Source: Denticeps clupeoides
Lineage: Eukaryota; Chordata; Actinopteri; Clupeiformes; Denticipitidae
DNA length: 64,000 nucleotides
Direction: 5' to 3'
Assembly (NCBI RefSeq): GCF_900700375.1
Contig: NC_041716.1
Span: forward strand, 15,288,306 to 15,352,305
The translations under genes were made by a program, and so were the position numbers. Below are positions 13,603 through 24,865 of the stretch, piece by piece (the first letter of the stretch is position 1; each line of letters begins with the position of its first letter). The notes under the pieces are model-generated. The model was not told the origin of the DNA. It saw only the letters and a program-made list of their open reading frames with translations, and ran no database searches.

Positions 13603-16039
13603 ATGACTATGGATATGGTGAATTTGTTTGCCATATCTGTCGGTACCCTGGCGATACCTCTCCTAGCTTTTATGGTCTCATTTCTTCTCTGGCCTTCGAC
13701 CCTCATCAAAGTCTACTACTGGTAAGGTAGCTTTTGGCGTTATGTAGCTCATATACACCTTAGTCAAATTGTCTTGTCTTTAGAGTCTTTCATTTGTCTC
13801 ATCGAGGTACTGGAGACGCACCCTTGGCATGCAGGTGCGTCATGCAGACTGTGGTGCGTACCGCTTTTGCTATTCCTACAGAGGGAAACCAGGACTCAGA
13901 CCTTCTATCCTCATGCTGCATGGCTTTTCTGCCCACAAAGATGCTTGGCTGTCTGTGGTTAAGGTAGCACAGGTCATCAGGCATTTAGACGTTTGATTAA
14001 AGTGAGAGCATGATATAAACCAGGCGGCACATTTTGCACTCTGCAGTTTTTACCAAAACACCTACATATACTCTGTGTGGACATGCCAGGACATGAGGGC
14101 ACAACACGTTCAAGTGCAGATGACTACTCTATCCAAGGACAAGTTCAGAGAGTGCATCAAGTAAAAAAAAATTCAAATAAAATAAAAAAAAATTTTATGC
14201 AAGTTTTTCATGTTTAACGTTCTTTTTTTACATTTTGCAGTTTGTGGAATGCATCAAACTGAACAAGAAGCCATTCCATATAGTGGGAACTTCGATGGGT
14301 GGAAATGTTGCTGGGGTGTATGCAGCCACTTATCCATCAGACATTTTTGGTGTCACTCTGATCTGTCCATCTGGTCAGTTCATCTGTCCATCCGTGACAT
14401 AACATTTGACAGAACAAGGACCCTGAACAGTATATATTACAGCATTCAAGTTTAGGATAATTTGTAATGCCCTTTCATTGTTTACATTGAAAATATGAAA
14501 AAATTAATAAGAAATCATCATTGACACAGTTGATACAGTCTAAACCTGCCAGAAACTCAGCTGAATTTGACAAGTTTTTTTTTATTTCTTAAATCAGCGC
14601 ATCAAAGATCCTTTTAAAATGTTTTTCTAATAATCAATGATTAGACTTGCATTAATAAACATAGCGTTTCACTGGAACCCAAGACTAATTGTTACTGATA
14701 AAAAATGTTTACATTTCTGTAGATATTTCATTCATTTCCATTTCCAGCTCCCACCGTTGTTTACAGCGAACAACGTTCAATGGTAGTGCTGGTAGGTAGG
14801 TATTAGGTAGCTAGGTAGGGTGGTTGTAGCCTAGTGGGTAACACACTCGCCTATGAACCAGAAGACCCAGGTTCAAATACCACTTACTACCATTGTGTCC
14901 CTGAGCAAGACACTTAACCCCAACTTGCTCCAGGGGGGACTGTCCCTGCAACTAATAGTTGTAAGTCGCTCTGGTTAGGGCCGTTTGAAAAATGGTGTAA
15001 CTGTAAACCTAACAATGTCTGGAGTCAATTTCATGTTGTTAGATTCTCCAGGTGAAGAGAGTCAAAGATGAGGCTGGGTGTTCTTGTCTTTGTAGATTTG
15101 TAAAACTATATTAAATGCATGACTGTCAATGTAATGAAAAACAAGGAAGTTTCAAAATTTGCCTAAGAAGTTTTGCTTGGTTTGAATTCTTCCTTTAGGT
15201 ATAAAACATACGTCTGAAACAAAATTTGACAACCAACTGCAGGACCTGCTGAACAGTCAGCACACCCTGAGTATCCCACTCATCCCAAACACAGCAGAGG
15301 AGATGGAGGAAATGCTCAGGCTATGTTCTCATGTTCGCTTTAAGGTGCCACAGCAGGTACTATCTTTCGAAAAATGAAAAACCACAAACCAGTAGTCCAT
15401 CTCTCAGATAATAAAATGTGTCTGCCGACTTGGTGGTGATTTCACAGTGTTCACACTTTCTTTTGTTGCCAGGTGCTTCAAGGACTGGTGGATGTACGGA
15501 TTCCTCATAATGATTTTTATCAAGAAGGTTAGCACATTACCCAATGTGACTTAAATATTACCATTATTTATTAGCATATATTTAGCTGCAAATGACACAA
15601 TTTACAAGAACAACAACTGTTTAATGTAACATGATTAATGTGGAATTTATTTACTTTTCATCTTTCAGTATTCATGAAGATTTGGGGGGAAAGCTCAAGA
15701 TTTGCCTTACATGAACATATGCATCAAATCACATCTCCTTTGCAAGTAATCTGGGGTAAACAGGATCAGGTACAGAAATAAAGCAATAACATATTCAACC
15801 ACGGTGAATGTTTAACAGTCATTAATAAATGTTCATTAAATGAAACAAATCAATAGGTGGTGGATGTCTCTGGGGCCAGGGTCATTGCTGAAGTGCTTTC
15901 AGGATGTCGCTTGGACCTGCTGGACCACTGTGGTCACTCTGTTGTGATGGAGCGCCCACGCAAGACAGCAAAACTCATCCTGGACTTCATAATCTCCCAG
16001 CAATCCACACAGAATGCCAGCAACAAAAAGCAATGCTGA
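13603..16039 (+). CDS. abhd6: Monoacylglycerol lipase ABHD6
   Basis: Eight coding exons: 13603-13721, 13807-13963, 14047-14160, 14241-14373, 15199-15356, 15473-15527, 15669-15769, 15857-16039. All join in phase with GT-AG introns to give 339 aa. An N-terminal membrane anchor (residues 9-29, 'ISVGTLAIPLLAFMVSFLLW') leads into an alpha/beta-hydrolase fold. The nucleophile elbow G-T-S-M-G puts Ser at 148, WGKQDQ puts Asp at 278 and CGHSVV puts His at 306. These are the same positions as the human catalytic triad. The oxyanion-side motif 'LHGFSAHKD' is in exon 2. The enzyme hydrolyses 2-arachidonoylglycerol and other lysolipids on the inner face of membranes. I chose 13603 because M-T-M-D-M-V-N-L-F then aligns residue for residue with the human start; ATGs at 13609 and 13615 are in frame. 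No defect is seen. Confidence 0.96.
14817..15006 (+). mobile_element. SINE family B copy
   Basis: Full-length copy in abhd6 intron 4 with head 'TAGCCTAGTGGGTAACACAC', B box 'GGTTCAAATACC', 'GGGGGGACTGTCCCTGCAAC' and tail 'GTAAGTCGCTCTGG'. It is in the same orientation as the gene. Confidence 0.88.
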
Positions 16040-16057
16040 GCTTCTACTTCTTCATAA

Positions 16058-16330
16058 TGTTCATAAGGGTTCAAGGTCGTGAAATTGAATCTGGGCTCCA
16101 GCTTTGTGAGTGGAGGGTTTGCATGTTCTCCCAGCGACGCTGTGGCTTCCCTTCAGTCTCTACAGTTTCCTCATGCTGACCAAAGGCATGCACACTAGGT
16201 GGATTGGTGACTGAGTGTGTTATTGAATGATGTTGCCCTGGATGAGTCTCGGGGATGGAATCCCTGCTTAGGATTCAGCAATTATGGAAAAGGTGTGATT
16301 GAATAGAGAGTGAGTGACTAATTAAACAAA
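16058..16330 (+). repeat. Interspersed SINE-like repeat fragment
   Basis: Just after the abhd6 stop. It resembles a widespread fish repeat with 'GGAGGGTTTGCATGTTCTCC', 'AGGTGGATTGGTGACTGAGT' and a degraded B-box-like start at 16070-16095. It may form part of the abhd6 3' UTR. The family assignment is from memory of the motif order only. Confidence 0.45.
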
Positions 16331-16990
16331 GCATTGTTGTAAATGTAAAAAAAAAACATTAGGACTGAATATAAATACTAGTATTGGCATGAATAAGTAT
16401 GAACATTTCCAGAAACAGTTTCTTGTCATTATAGGTTAGTAGTTTTAGTGAAAGGCTTTGAAAAGAAATGTAACTGTTTAATTAAACTTTTTTAAATGCA
16501 ATATTTGCTCATAATATAGCGATAATATGATACATTCCCATTAGAAAAAAATTCTGGTTGGCCTATTCTCCTGCAGTACATTGAACCCGTTGCATAGAAG
16601 AAGACTACAAACTAGATATGGATGACTTTTTAGTATATAGTGCTCAGTCCAAAATACACTATATGCATACATAAAACATACATTAAAATGACACAAAAAA
16701 TGTCTAAATGTCCAAGAAATTTACCCATTTTTACCAGCATATGCACTGAATTTTTTAAAATCTATTTTTATTTATAGTGTTTATTTATATGTGTAAAAGG
16801 TATGCTGAATAAAAATCTAGGTAACATTACCAGTATTCTGTCTCAAGTTATGCTAACAATGTAACTTGTACTCAATATAAAAAATAGTACGGAGACAAAC
16901 ATGCTTTATGTAAAAAAAAATGTCATTTTGTTAGAAGGTTTGTTATCATATTCATACTTTTCCTGTGCACATATCACACCCTTTGTTGGG

Positions 16991-18590
16991 TCATTTGTAA
17001 AGTCCCACAGGTAGGACCCTCAGACACATGTAGCTTGTCGGGTGCTGGGCCAACAGAACTGGATTCCCATCCATCCGAATTTCCTCCATGTTGTACCTGA
17101 TGTAGTGGGTGTTGTTTCCCTTGCAGAATGTCTCGTCATTTATGGACAAGATCTTGTTGTTCTGCAGCAGAGGAGACAAGGTCATAATACTGATATAATG
17201 TCGGTGTGCAGATGAGTAATTCCACGCTGTGTTGTAATGGTGATCAAACACCACTATATTCCGAATGTGTGCAAGCAAACGTTAACTCGCAGACACCTGT
17301 AGATGTACAATTCGAAGGCTCTCTGGGAGCTGCGGGACGGCCTCAAGATCGTTATTTGCCAGGTAGATGTATTCCACTTTGGTGAGCTTCTAGATTGCAG
17401 AAAAAAGAACAATTAGGAAGTTTTTGTTTAATCTTTTGCAGACTTTGTCCAGTGTTTGTATGTTTCCTTACTTTGAAAGCGGTCGACTTCACCCCCTTGG
17501 TTTTCAGCTGATTTCCATTAGCATTGAATGATACAAGGCTGGCTGGCAACACTGGCAACTTCGTCAGTTTATTGTCAGCCAGTGTGAGTTCTTCCAACTG
17601 GTGGAGTTTGGAAAAAGCTCCTTCTTCTATTTCAGATATGAGATTTCCGGTCAGGTCAATTGTTCTCAACGTGGCTGTAATAAAACAGGATGAAAAAGAG
17701 TAAACTTTAAGGTGTAATACATTTATACCAGAGCCTTGGTTCTCAAAGCAGTGGTACCCCATGTCCGTTCAGTGATACGCTGGGAATCTCTGCAGTATGG
17801 TTGCTATTCTTACATATATATATAACTGTATTAGAGGATACTGTCATTCACCAGTTTCTGCGAAGTCTTTACTGGTTATCTTGGTGATTTTGTTGTAGCG
17901 TGCATAGAGATAAGCGGTTTCCTTTGGCAGGGCAGGAACACTCGTCATCTCTGGACTGACATCTTCACAGTACACCGATCCAATCAGGCACACACACAGC
18001 AGGCATGTGGGTAGATCTGCAAGCATTTCACAAGAAAAATAAAAGTGTCTGTCCAGTAAGCAAGGGGTTCAAAAATAAATGTACAAACCCTCAGCCGCTC
18101 CTGCCTCCCGTCCTGTGTCTCGAGGCAAATCATCTGGGCCATCATAGTCAAACACAGTCACAGCCCTTTTCTGTTGAATCGTGTGCAAACAGGCTCAGTA
18201 AACCCGCTGTGCAGCAAACCTGCCTTTCACATCAATACGCTATCAGGCCGAGGCCTTTGTTATTCTCATTTCCATGTAGAAAACACATTCAGTCCGAGAT
18301 GGTCAAGGCAGTAACATCAGACATAGACATGAATATAAAAATATGTTGTTATATTATATATAATTATACTTACACCAGATATATTTGTTAGGAATGTTAA
18401 ATACTCTGATACAGAACTTTGATAAATTAACATCTGATGTCCTTACCTTTGGTTTTTGGACTTCCATAAACATCTGTGAAAGTTCTCTCTTGTCAGATAT
18501 TAGTGACACCTCCTGTCCATGTGACACCCTGAAAGACATCACAGAAACATTCAAAAGTGCTACAGAGAAAACCAGAGTCTTCAGATCCAT
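16991..18590 (-). CDS. ogn: Osteoglycin (mimecan), class III small leucine-rich proteoglycan
   Basis: Six coding exons on the minus strand: 18447-18590, 18089-18170, 17852-18016, 17472-17674, 17297-17389, 16991-17161. They join in phase to 285 aa. A signal peptide is followed by an acidic stretch ('VFDYDGPDD'), then the class III cysteine cluster C80-x2-C-x-C-x6-C ('[16 protein letters not shown]'). About seven leucine-rich repeats follow ('[19 protein letters not shown]' is typical), then the C-terminal cap with two Cys ('DETFCKG' and 'SYMCLRVLP'). Osteoglycin is a secreted matrix protein of connective tissue, cornea and bone that binds collagen and growth factors. Length and exon phases match the vertebrate family (human 298 aa). 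Exon 2 (27 codons) is the small tyrosine/acidic exon and is easily missed. No defect is seen. Confidence 0.95.
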
Positions 18591-19639
18591 CGTAGGTGCA
18601 TTCCGTGGTGCAGTGGCGACTGGAGCGGTCCTGAGCCACTGGGAGCTTCCCAGCCAGTCCTCGACTCAACCTTTAACCCCATGTGTGCTGCAACAAGACA
18701 ACTTTAAAAGAGTTATTTTATAGTTATTTAATGTTCAACTTTCAGATTTTTATAGGTGCCTCACAAGACAATAAAACCAGATGTAGACTAATAAACTGAT
18801 TCATTATTATCACAGCTTCAGTAGATTTCTGAGGGGGGAAAATAGGAAAAAAATTTTGGGTCAATGGAAAAATTTGGATCATTCCTACTTAAAGTTACAC
18901 AGAGGGGAAATGCAGATGTGAAATAAAGAAAAGCAGAGGGGGAAATAATGGAAAACAGTGAAATGCCTATTTCTTCTCTTCTCTTCATTTCTTTCCTCCC
19001 GCTGCTAGGGAAATATGCTCGACTGTCGAGTTTAGTGTGTCCCATTTCAGTGCCTGTCCACATAACTGTAGTTGGGCCAAATTTAAGATCAACACATTCC
19101 TGCACATAGCTGATGGAAATTTCACATGCATGCCTTGTCCCAACCAATCAGTATAATGTGTTTCAGAAGGCAAATATAAAGAAAGAAAGAGAAATATTCG
19201 TAGCCTGATGAGATGCAGAGGAAAGTATTGCTTTGCGAGCAGCTGTATCGTGCATTCTGCCTCGGAGCGCAGAATTAATGCTTTTAGCAGATGTGTCTGT
19301 GTGCACAAAACAAGAGTCCAAGTTCAAAGGAGATCCATCAGGCAGCTAAAACGGAAATTAAGATGAAACTGCGCACAAGTGGAAAAAAGGACTCTGTCTC
19401 ACTGTCATACGCGTGTCAAGACAAATTGATTTCACGTTATTATCCTATTCCATTAAACTCACCTTCTGTCTCTGTCTCCTGCACTGTGTAAAGACATGGT
19501 GTTACTGGGCCAGAAGGCGGCGCCATGTCCTTACCTTGTCTACATAATTATCCTTAATTTACTTTCCTCATTTAAGCTCCCATGTTTCCTCACTATCTCT
19601 GTTGTGGTTTGTCTGTGTAACCCATGTTGTCAGAGATCA

Positions 19640-19985
19640 TTTCGTTTCAAAATCCACATATAAATGTAACAAGATATATTCTCAAATATATTTCATGACT
19701 TACAAATAAATGTAACACCATTCACAAACGCATTTTTTTGACTCAAATTTTTTTTTATGTGATTCACAAATGTCAGTGTGGTTACATTTATTCACAAACT
19801 CCTAAACCTGCATTTACAAATCACTGTATATATTTGTGAAGACACTTACATTTATTTGTGGATTGTGGTTCACAAATGGCAGGTAGCCAATCAAATGTCT
19901 CCAGCTTTTATAGCCAATCACATAAACTGATATTCGATTGATTTAATTGTGAGAACATTGCGCTACTTTCGCGCATTGTCGTGAT
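19640..19985. repeat. Dispersed repeat family C, copy 1
   Basis: Shares ordered blocks with 43110-43400: 'CACAAATGTCAG', 'ACTTACATTTATT', 'ACATTTATTTGTGGATT', 'GGTAGCCAATCAAA' and 'GCCAATCA..AAACTGAT'. It contains many 'CACAAAT/ATTTGTG' units in both directions. No coding capacity is seen, and a non-autonomous DNA transposon is likely. Confidence 0.55.
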
Positions 19986-20654
19986 CTCTTGGTAGGAACT
20001 GCAAAAGCACAACTTTCATAAAATGAATTGGGACAATAGTCATCACTATAACGCAAATCTTGCAGTGTTTTGTTGTGGTAGTTTCTGTGTTTCTGCTCAA
20101 TTTAAACAAAAGTTTCCCTGCTTGCTCATGTCAAGTGTTGTCCATCGGTCATACGTCAACACAGACAGCCTGGTGCCTGGACAAACCCTGCATACAAGAA
20201 CACGATCTGAAATTCTCTGAAGTTCAAGTGCAGCTGACCATCACCAGACTATTACTATGTGCAATTGGTTCCTTACTTAGGAAACATGGTATTTCACAAT
20301 ATTAGTATGCTGACTATTGCCTCTCAAAAAGACTATGTATTCTGCGACACCATTGTTCAAGTGTCTTGATGACCTATATAAAGGACTGGATGGCCTTCAT
20401 CTTTTTAAAATTGAATGAAAATAAGACACAAGTGTACCACGAACGGTGAAAATGGACACTGATCTTCAACTCGACTGTTGGATCGGGGCAGTTTCCAACT
20501 GGACAAAAAGGCAGCTCTTTGAGACAGTAATTCATGCCTTTTTCACTACTCAGCTGGTCTACTGTAATGCAGTCAATGCAGCCATCCCTCATGCTGTAAA
20601 ATGAACACATTTCCCATGTGGATCATTTTATACATGAAGAAGCACTTCATGAAG

Positions 20655-20735
20655 CACTGGACGGTGCTTTGCTCAGTGGCACCTTGGTGGATCGGGATTC
20701 GAACACTCAACCTTCTGATTACTCCCCCAAAACAA
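20655..20735 (-). mobile_element. SINE family A fragment
   Basis: Matches 'GACGGTGCTTTGCTCAGTGG', 'CACCTTGGTGGATCGGGATT' and the reversed B box 'GGGATTCGAAC'. It is truncated on both sides. Confidence 0.7.
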
Positions 20736-21203
20736 GGATGATCTCTCAGAAGTGGGATAGGATCCCAGAGTTCCATATTTTTTTGCATTCAGAAATCAGT
20801 ACAGTACAGGCTGACATTTTCCTATGAACACATTATTATGCTTGAAAAAGTTATTTAAAAAAAAAAAAGCACTTCCTGTACACAGAGGTTGAAAATGTGA
20901 GGTCCATCCTGATGTTTACCTCTAGGGCAGAAGTAATAATGTTTTTCAGGTCAAACCTAATTAGCATTATGCAGTGTGCAGAATGTTTTACAGGAATAAC
21001 ATTACTGAACATTTTCAACATGTGTTCAATTAGAACTGTGCAATAAATGTAAATACATTTTAAATGGATTTATCACCATAACTCACCATAAGGTGAATCT
21101 GATGTATTAGTGAGCGGATGCTTGAAGAAAATTATTCGATAAACATATATATTTGAGAATCTGTCGGGTTCCTGGGCCTAACTTTGAGAACCACTGTATT
21201 AAG

Positions 21204-21488
21204 GTGAAAGTAAAAGTGAAGTTGTTTTCATTATGAAACACTGCAGCACAGCACACGGTGGCACAATGAAATGTGTCCTCTGCTTTTAACCATCACCCTT
21301 GGTGATCAGTGGGCAGCCAGGCGCCCAGGGAGCAGTGTGTGGGGACGGTGCTTTGCTCAGTGGAGCTTTGGCGGGTCGCTTCCTTAACTGCACCTCTGCC
21401 CCACAAAATTCCACCACCCTTCCCTGACCGGGAATCGAACTGGGGCTGTGGCGGTGAAAGCGGCAAATCCTAACCACTAGGCCACGAG
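21204..21488 (-). mobile_element. SINE family A copy, rearranged head
   Basis: Tail and body match family A ('GTGAAGTTGTTTTCATTATG', 'CTTTTAACCATCACCCTTGG', 'GTGTGGGGACGGTGCTTTGC'). The head at 21370-21488 differs: after 'CTTCCTTAAC' there is a second segment ending 'CGGCAAATCCTAACCACTAG', as if two heads were joined. Minus orientation. Confidence 0.75.
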
Positions 21489-23162
21489 TGATGTTTATAT
21501 GTGCATGTATAAATACACAGATAAAGAAATGGATAACAACAACGTGAATTCAAAGTGCAAATCTGCAAACTGGACTGGACATGCTGTTACTCATGGTTCA
21601 TAAACATCATCCGGCACAGTCACAGTTCCACCACTCAGATGAAAAGCGTCCTCCTCAATCTTCATGACAAATCTCCAGCTGGGCGAACTGCGGAGAAGAA
21701 ACTCTGAGAACTGCCGATTGGCCTTCTATGTCATCAACACTTCAACCAGCTCTTCACTACATGAAAATTGCGAACATTACATCAAATTATTTCACTGGTG
21801 CATTCTCCTTCGTGTGTGTATCGAACGACACATGTGTATCCTGGCCACTTAAAAGCGCTTTGTTCAAGCTGTTGGTGTATGAATGAGGTCACCTCTGCTT
21901 CATCTGCTCTGCTTTTCTCCAGGGAATGGAGGCTCGGATTAATGCAGTGCATTTCTTCCAGCAATAACAGGATCGCTTTGTAAAGCCATTTAAAAAAAAA
22001 AAAAAGCTCAATTACTGCCTCCATTTTCATTTGAAAAGTGCAGTACAGGTCTAAATAAATTCTTACACCAGAGAAACAGATTTCAACAAACGAAGACCAA
22101 TTAAGCAATTTATGTTCTTCTGAATGTCATACAGATACACATAACTTGCCTGAGCAATAAGCCTGGTGTGTGAGTTACTTAATTTTTGCATGACAGTAAA
22201 CGTCCGTTTAAATCATTTGGCAGATCCTTTTTTATCTAAAGAGCCTTTTATTTAAAAAAAAAAAAAAAAGTCTAGCAAAGTCTAGCTAAATAAACAAGGA
22301 TGTCAGTTGAGACAGGGGTAAAAATTCTGATTTATTAGGCTTTTAGTGTTTAACTAGTCAGTCGTACCAAAACTACATTTTCATGTCACTCATATTTTTA
22401 TCCTTAACTGTTTCTACTAAAAAGAAATGAATACGGAATTATTTTACTGCTGTTTGCCATTGTCACGAATGGAAATTAAAACCACAGTCTATCATACACC
22501 AAAAAACTCACAGTCCACTGAAAAAAGAAAACTTAAAAACTGAATGCGTGTGAATCAGTCACACGCAATATTTTGGCATTGCCGTAATGAGAATTAATCA
22601 ACAGACAGCAGGTTTGTTTGGTTTGTTCACATTTTAAGTGATTATGAAGGAATGGGTCGCCATCGGTCAGGATTTGGCCCAGAGGTTGATTGACAGCATG
22701 CCAGGGCGAATTGCAGAGGTCTAGAAAAAAAGCTGCAAATATTGACTCTTACAACATAAACTTGATGTAATTGTGGATAAAAGCCTTTGGAACTGCTTGT
22801 AATTATACTTCAACACACCACAGAAACATCTGAAAAAAGACCTATGAACACTGAAGCAGCAAATTTACTGAAAAACAATTTTCGTGTCATTCTCAGAACT
22901 GTTGGCTGCGTCTGAATGTATAGATATTACGTGACCCTCACGGCCCTCTCGGAGGTCCACACAGTGCCGTCCTTGCGTGCACCCGAAGTCCGCCTCCTTC
23001 CCGTCGGTGGTCACGCGCTGCAGCCATGTTCATCATGCTGGATGTCCAATAAGACCCAGGGCGATGTTAACTTGGACAAACAGGGTTTATCTGTGAACAG
23101 CCCTTCTCCTTTTTACAGGGCCGAGGCTGCGCCCCCTAATGGCTTTAGAGAGCAAAATAATT

Positions 23163-23322
23163 AAGTGAAAGTGAAGTGATTGTGAAACACTGCGGCAGGC
23201 GCATGGGGAGCAGCGTGTGGGGACGGTGGCACCTCAGTGGCACCTTGGCAGATTGGGATTCAAACCCGCAACCTTCCGATTATGGGGCGGCTTCCTTAAC
23301 CGCTAGGCCACCACTGCCACAC
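23163..23322 (-). mobile_element. SINE family A copy, internally deleted
   Basis: Starts with the tail 'AAGTGAAAGTGAAGTGATTG' and ends at the head 'CCGCTAGGCCACCACTGCC'. The middle from the leader to 'GGGGAGCAGCGTGTGGGGAC' is shortened by about 80 bases. Confidence 0.8.
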
Positions 23323-23559
23323 TGTGAAGATCAAATGATGGCTAGACTGTTTTGCTCTAACAAAAGAAAACTAGCGCACCAGAGACAGGGTCATAAGCGG
23401 CCAAGACAGAACCCGTAGAAGAGCTACAGTAGCTCAGATTGTTGAGAAAGCTCCTGCAGCTTCGCTCAAATGTTACCTGTAGCACCTGCTTCCGGAGAAA
23501 CTTTGTTGTGTTTCACTATGCACTGAAATGACAATAAAGCCCAGCTTAAACTTGAGTTA

Positions 23560-23645
23560 AGTCACCCTATCTTGTCCAGAGCAATGCACAGTCAGAAGTT
23601 ACAGGGACAGTCCCACTGGAGACACTCAGGGATAAGTCTCTTGCT
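23560..23645 (-). mobile_element. SINE family B 3' part
   Basis: Reverse complement of the B-family 3' region: tail-like 'AAGTCACCCTATCTTGTCCA' followed by 'GTTACAGGGACAGTCCCACT'. The head is missing. Confidence 0.6.
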
Positions 23646-24757
23646 TTGGAGGGGCAGAGTCACAACAAGAATTGTTAATGCATAAAATTTCAAACTGCAG
23701 AAAATGAATAGTGAATTACATTGAAACATAGAAAATCTGTGATGTGAACTTTCAAACTCCTTCTTGGAGTTCCAGATTAAACGCACAAAAAGAGACGTTT
23801 TTCATAGCTAAAAGCATAATTTAATATTAATTAATAACACCCACAGATAACATCAATATATTGTTTAAAATACAGATTTAACACTGTCATTATACATTAC
23901 TGGAAATTGATTGGGTTATTAGTATTGTCTCAGTGATGTGTTTATCTTAGACAGTCTGGCATATATGCTTGTCAAGTTTCTGGCCAAAAAAAACTGAAAA
24001 TGGTACACAGTCTTTCATATTTTTAATATGCTCAGCCTGCATTGTCTAATTTAAATAATTATTTAGTATTTAGTTTTTTGTGTTTTTCCTCTTAGTTTGG
24101 ACTGGGATTACTGCGATTTACATCGGGGCATAAACAGAAATTTAATTGCTGGATTGCACGTCATTTTTGATTAAGCCAAACGTTGTCATTAAAATGTTTT
24201 TTTAAACAGTGAATTCTTAAAATGTTTAACAATAAGACTATGTATTGTGTTCTCACATATACAATCTCACACATAAAATCAGTTTACTTAGAGTCATTAA
24301 TAATCATAAATTGATAGTATTTTTTCAAGAATATATATTTTCTTATTTTAAATTGACTCATTTTTTTAGTGTAAAAAAAAAAAAAAAAAAAAAGTGTAGT
24401 AGATACTTTAAATACTTGAGTGACAGATAATTAGATCTTAACTGTCTGAAATGTTGAATTTCTTTCAGTTAACTTTAAATGCATTCTCTTCATAGATTTT
24501 TTTTTCTTGATAACTCTCTTATGCATGCATGAATAAAGTCCATCTGAAATGCCTTTCAAATGGCATAGCAAAGACAAATACTGTATATAACTGAGTACAA
24601 CAAATGCATTACCTTTACATGTACATTACTGTATTATGAACTATGGAATACACAGTCATGCCATTACACAACCATGCCAGCTATAGAATGACCCAGTAAC
24701 ATAAATAGCATGATTATCCAAATGCAATGCAAATTTCATACAGTTTTAATATATTTT

Positions 24758-24763
24758 TTTATT
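24758..24763 (-). terminator. csrp1: Poly(A) signal of csrp1
   Basis: The minus strand reads AATAAA about 103 bases after the csrp1 stop codon, the expected spacing for a short 3' UTR. Confidence 0.4.
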
Positions 24764-24865
24764 TATCTTATACTCATTTAATACTTATTGAATGAGATAT
24801 GAAAGAAGTGATTCTTGCTAAAGGGTACTGAAGGGTTGGTCCATGTAGTGAGTCCTTGTGCACCT

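Larger units (their letters stand above)
18591..24757. other. Intergenic DNA between ogn and csrp1
   Basis: About 6 kb without a supported gene. It holds a dispersed AT-rich repeat (19640-19985), family A SINE pieces (20655, 21204, 23163) and a family B tail (23560). The remainder is AT-rich with several poly-A runs (21992, 22255, 24375). Open frames here are under 110 codons and look random. Confidence 0.5.
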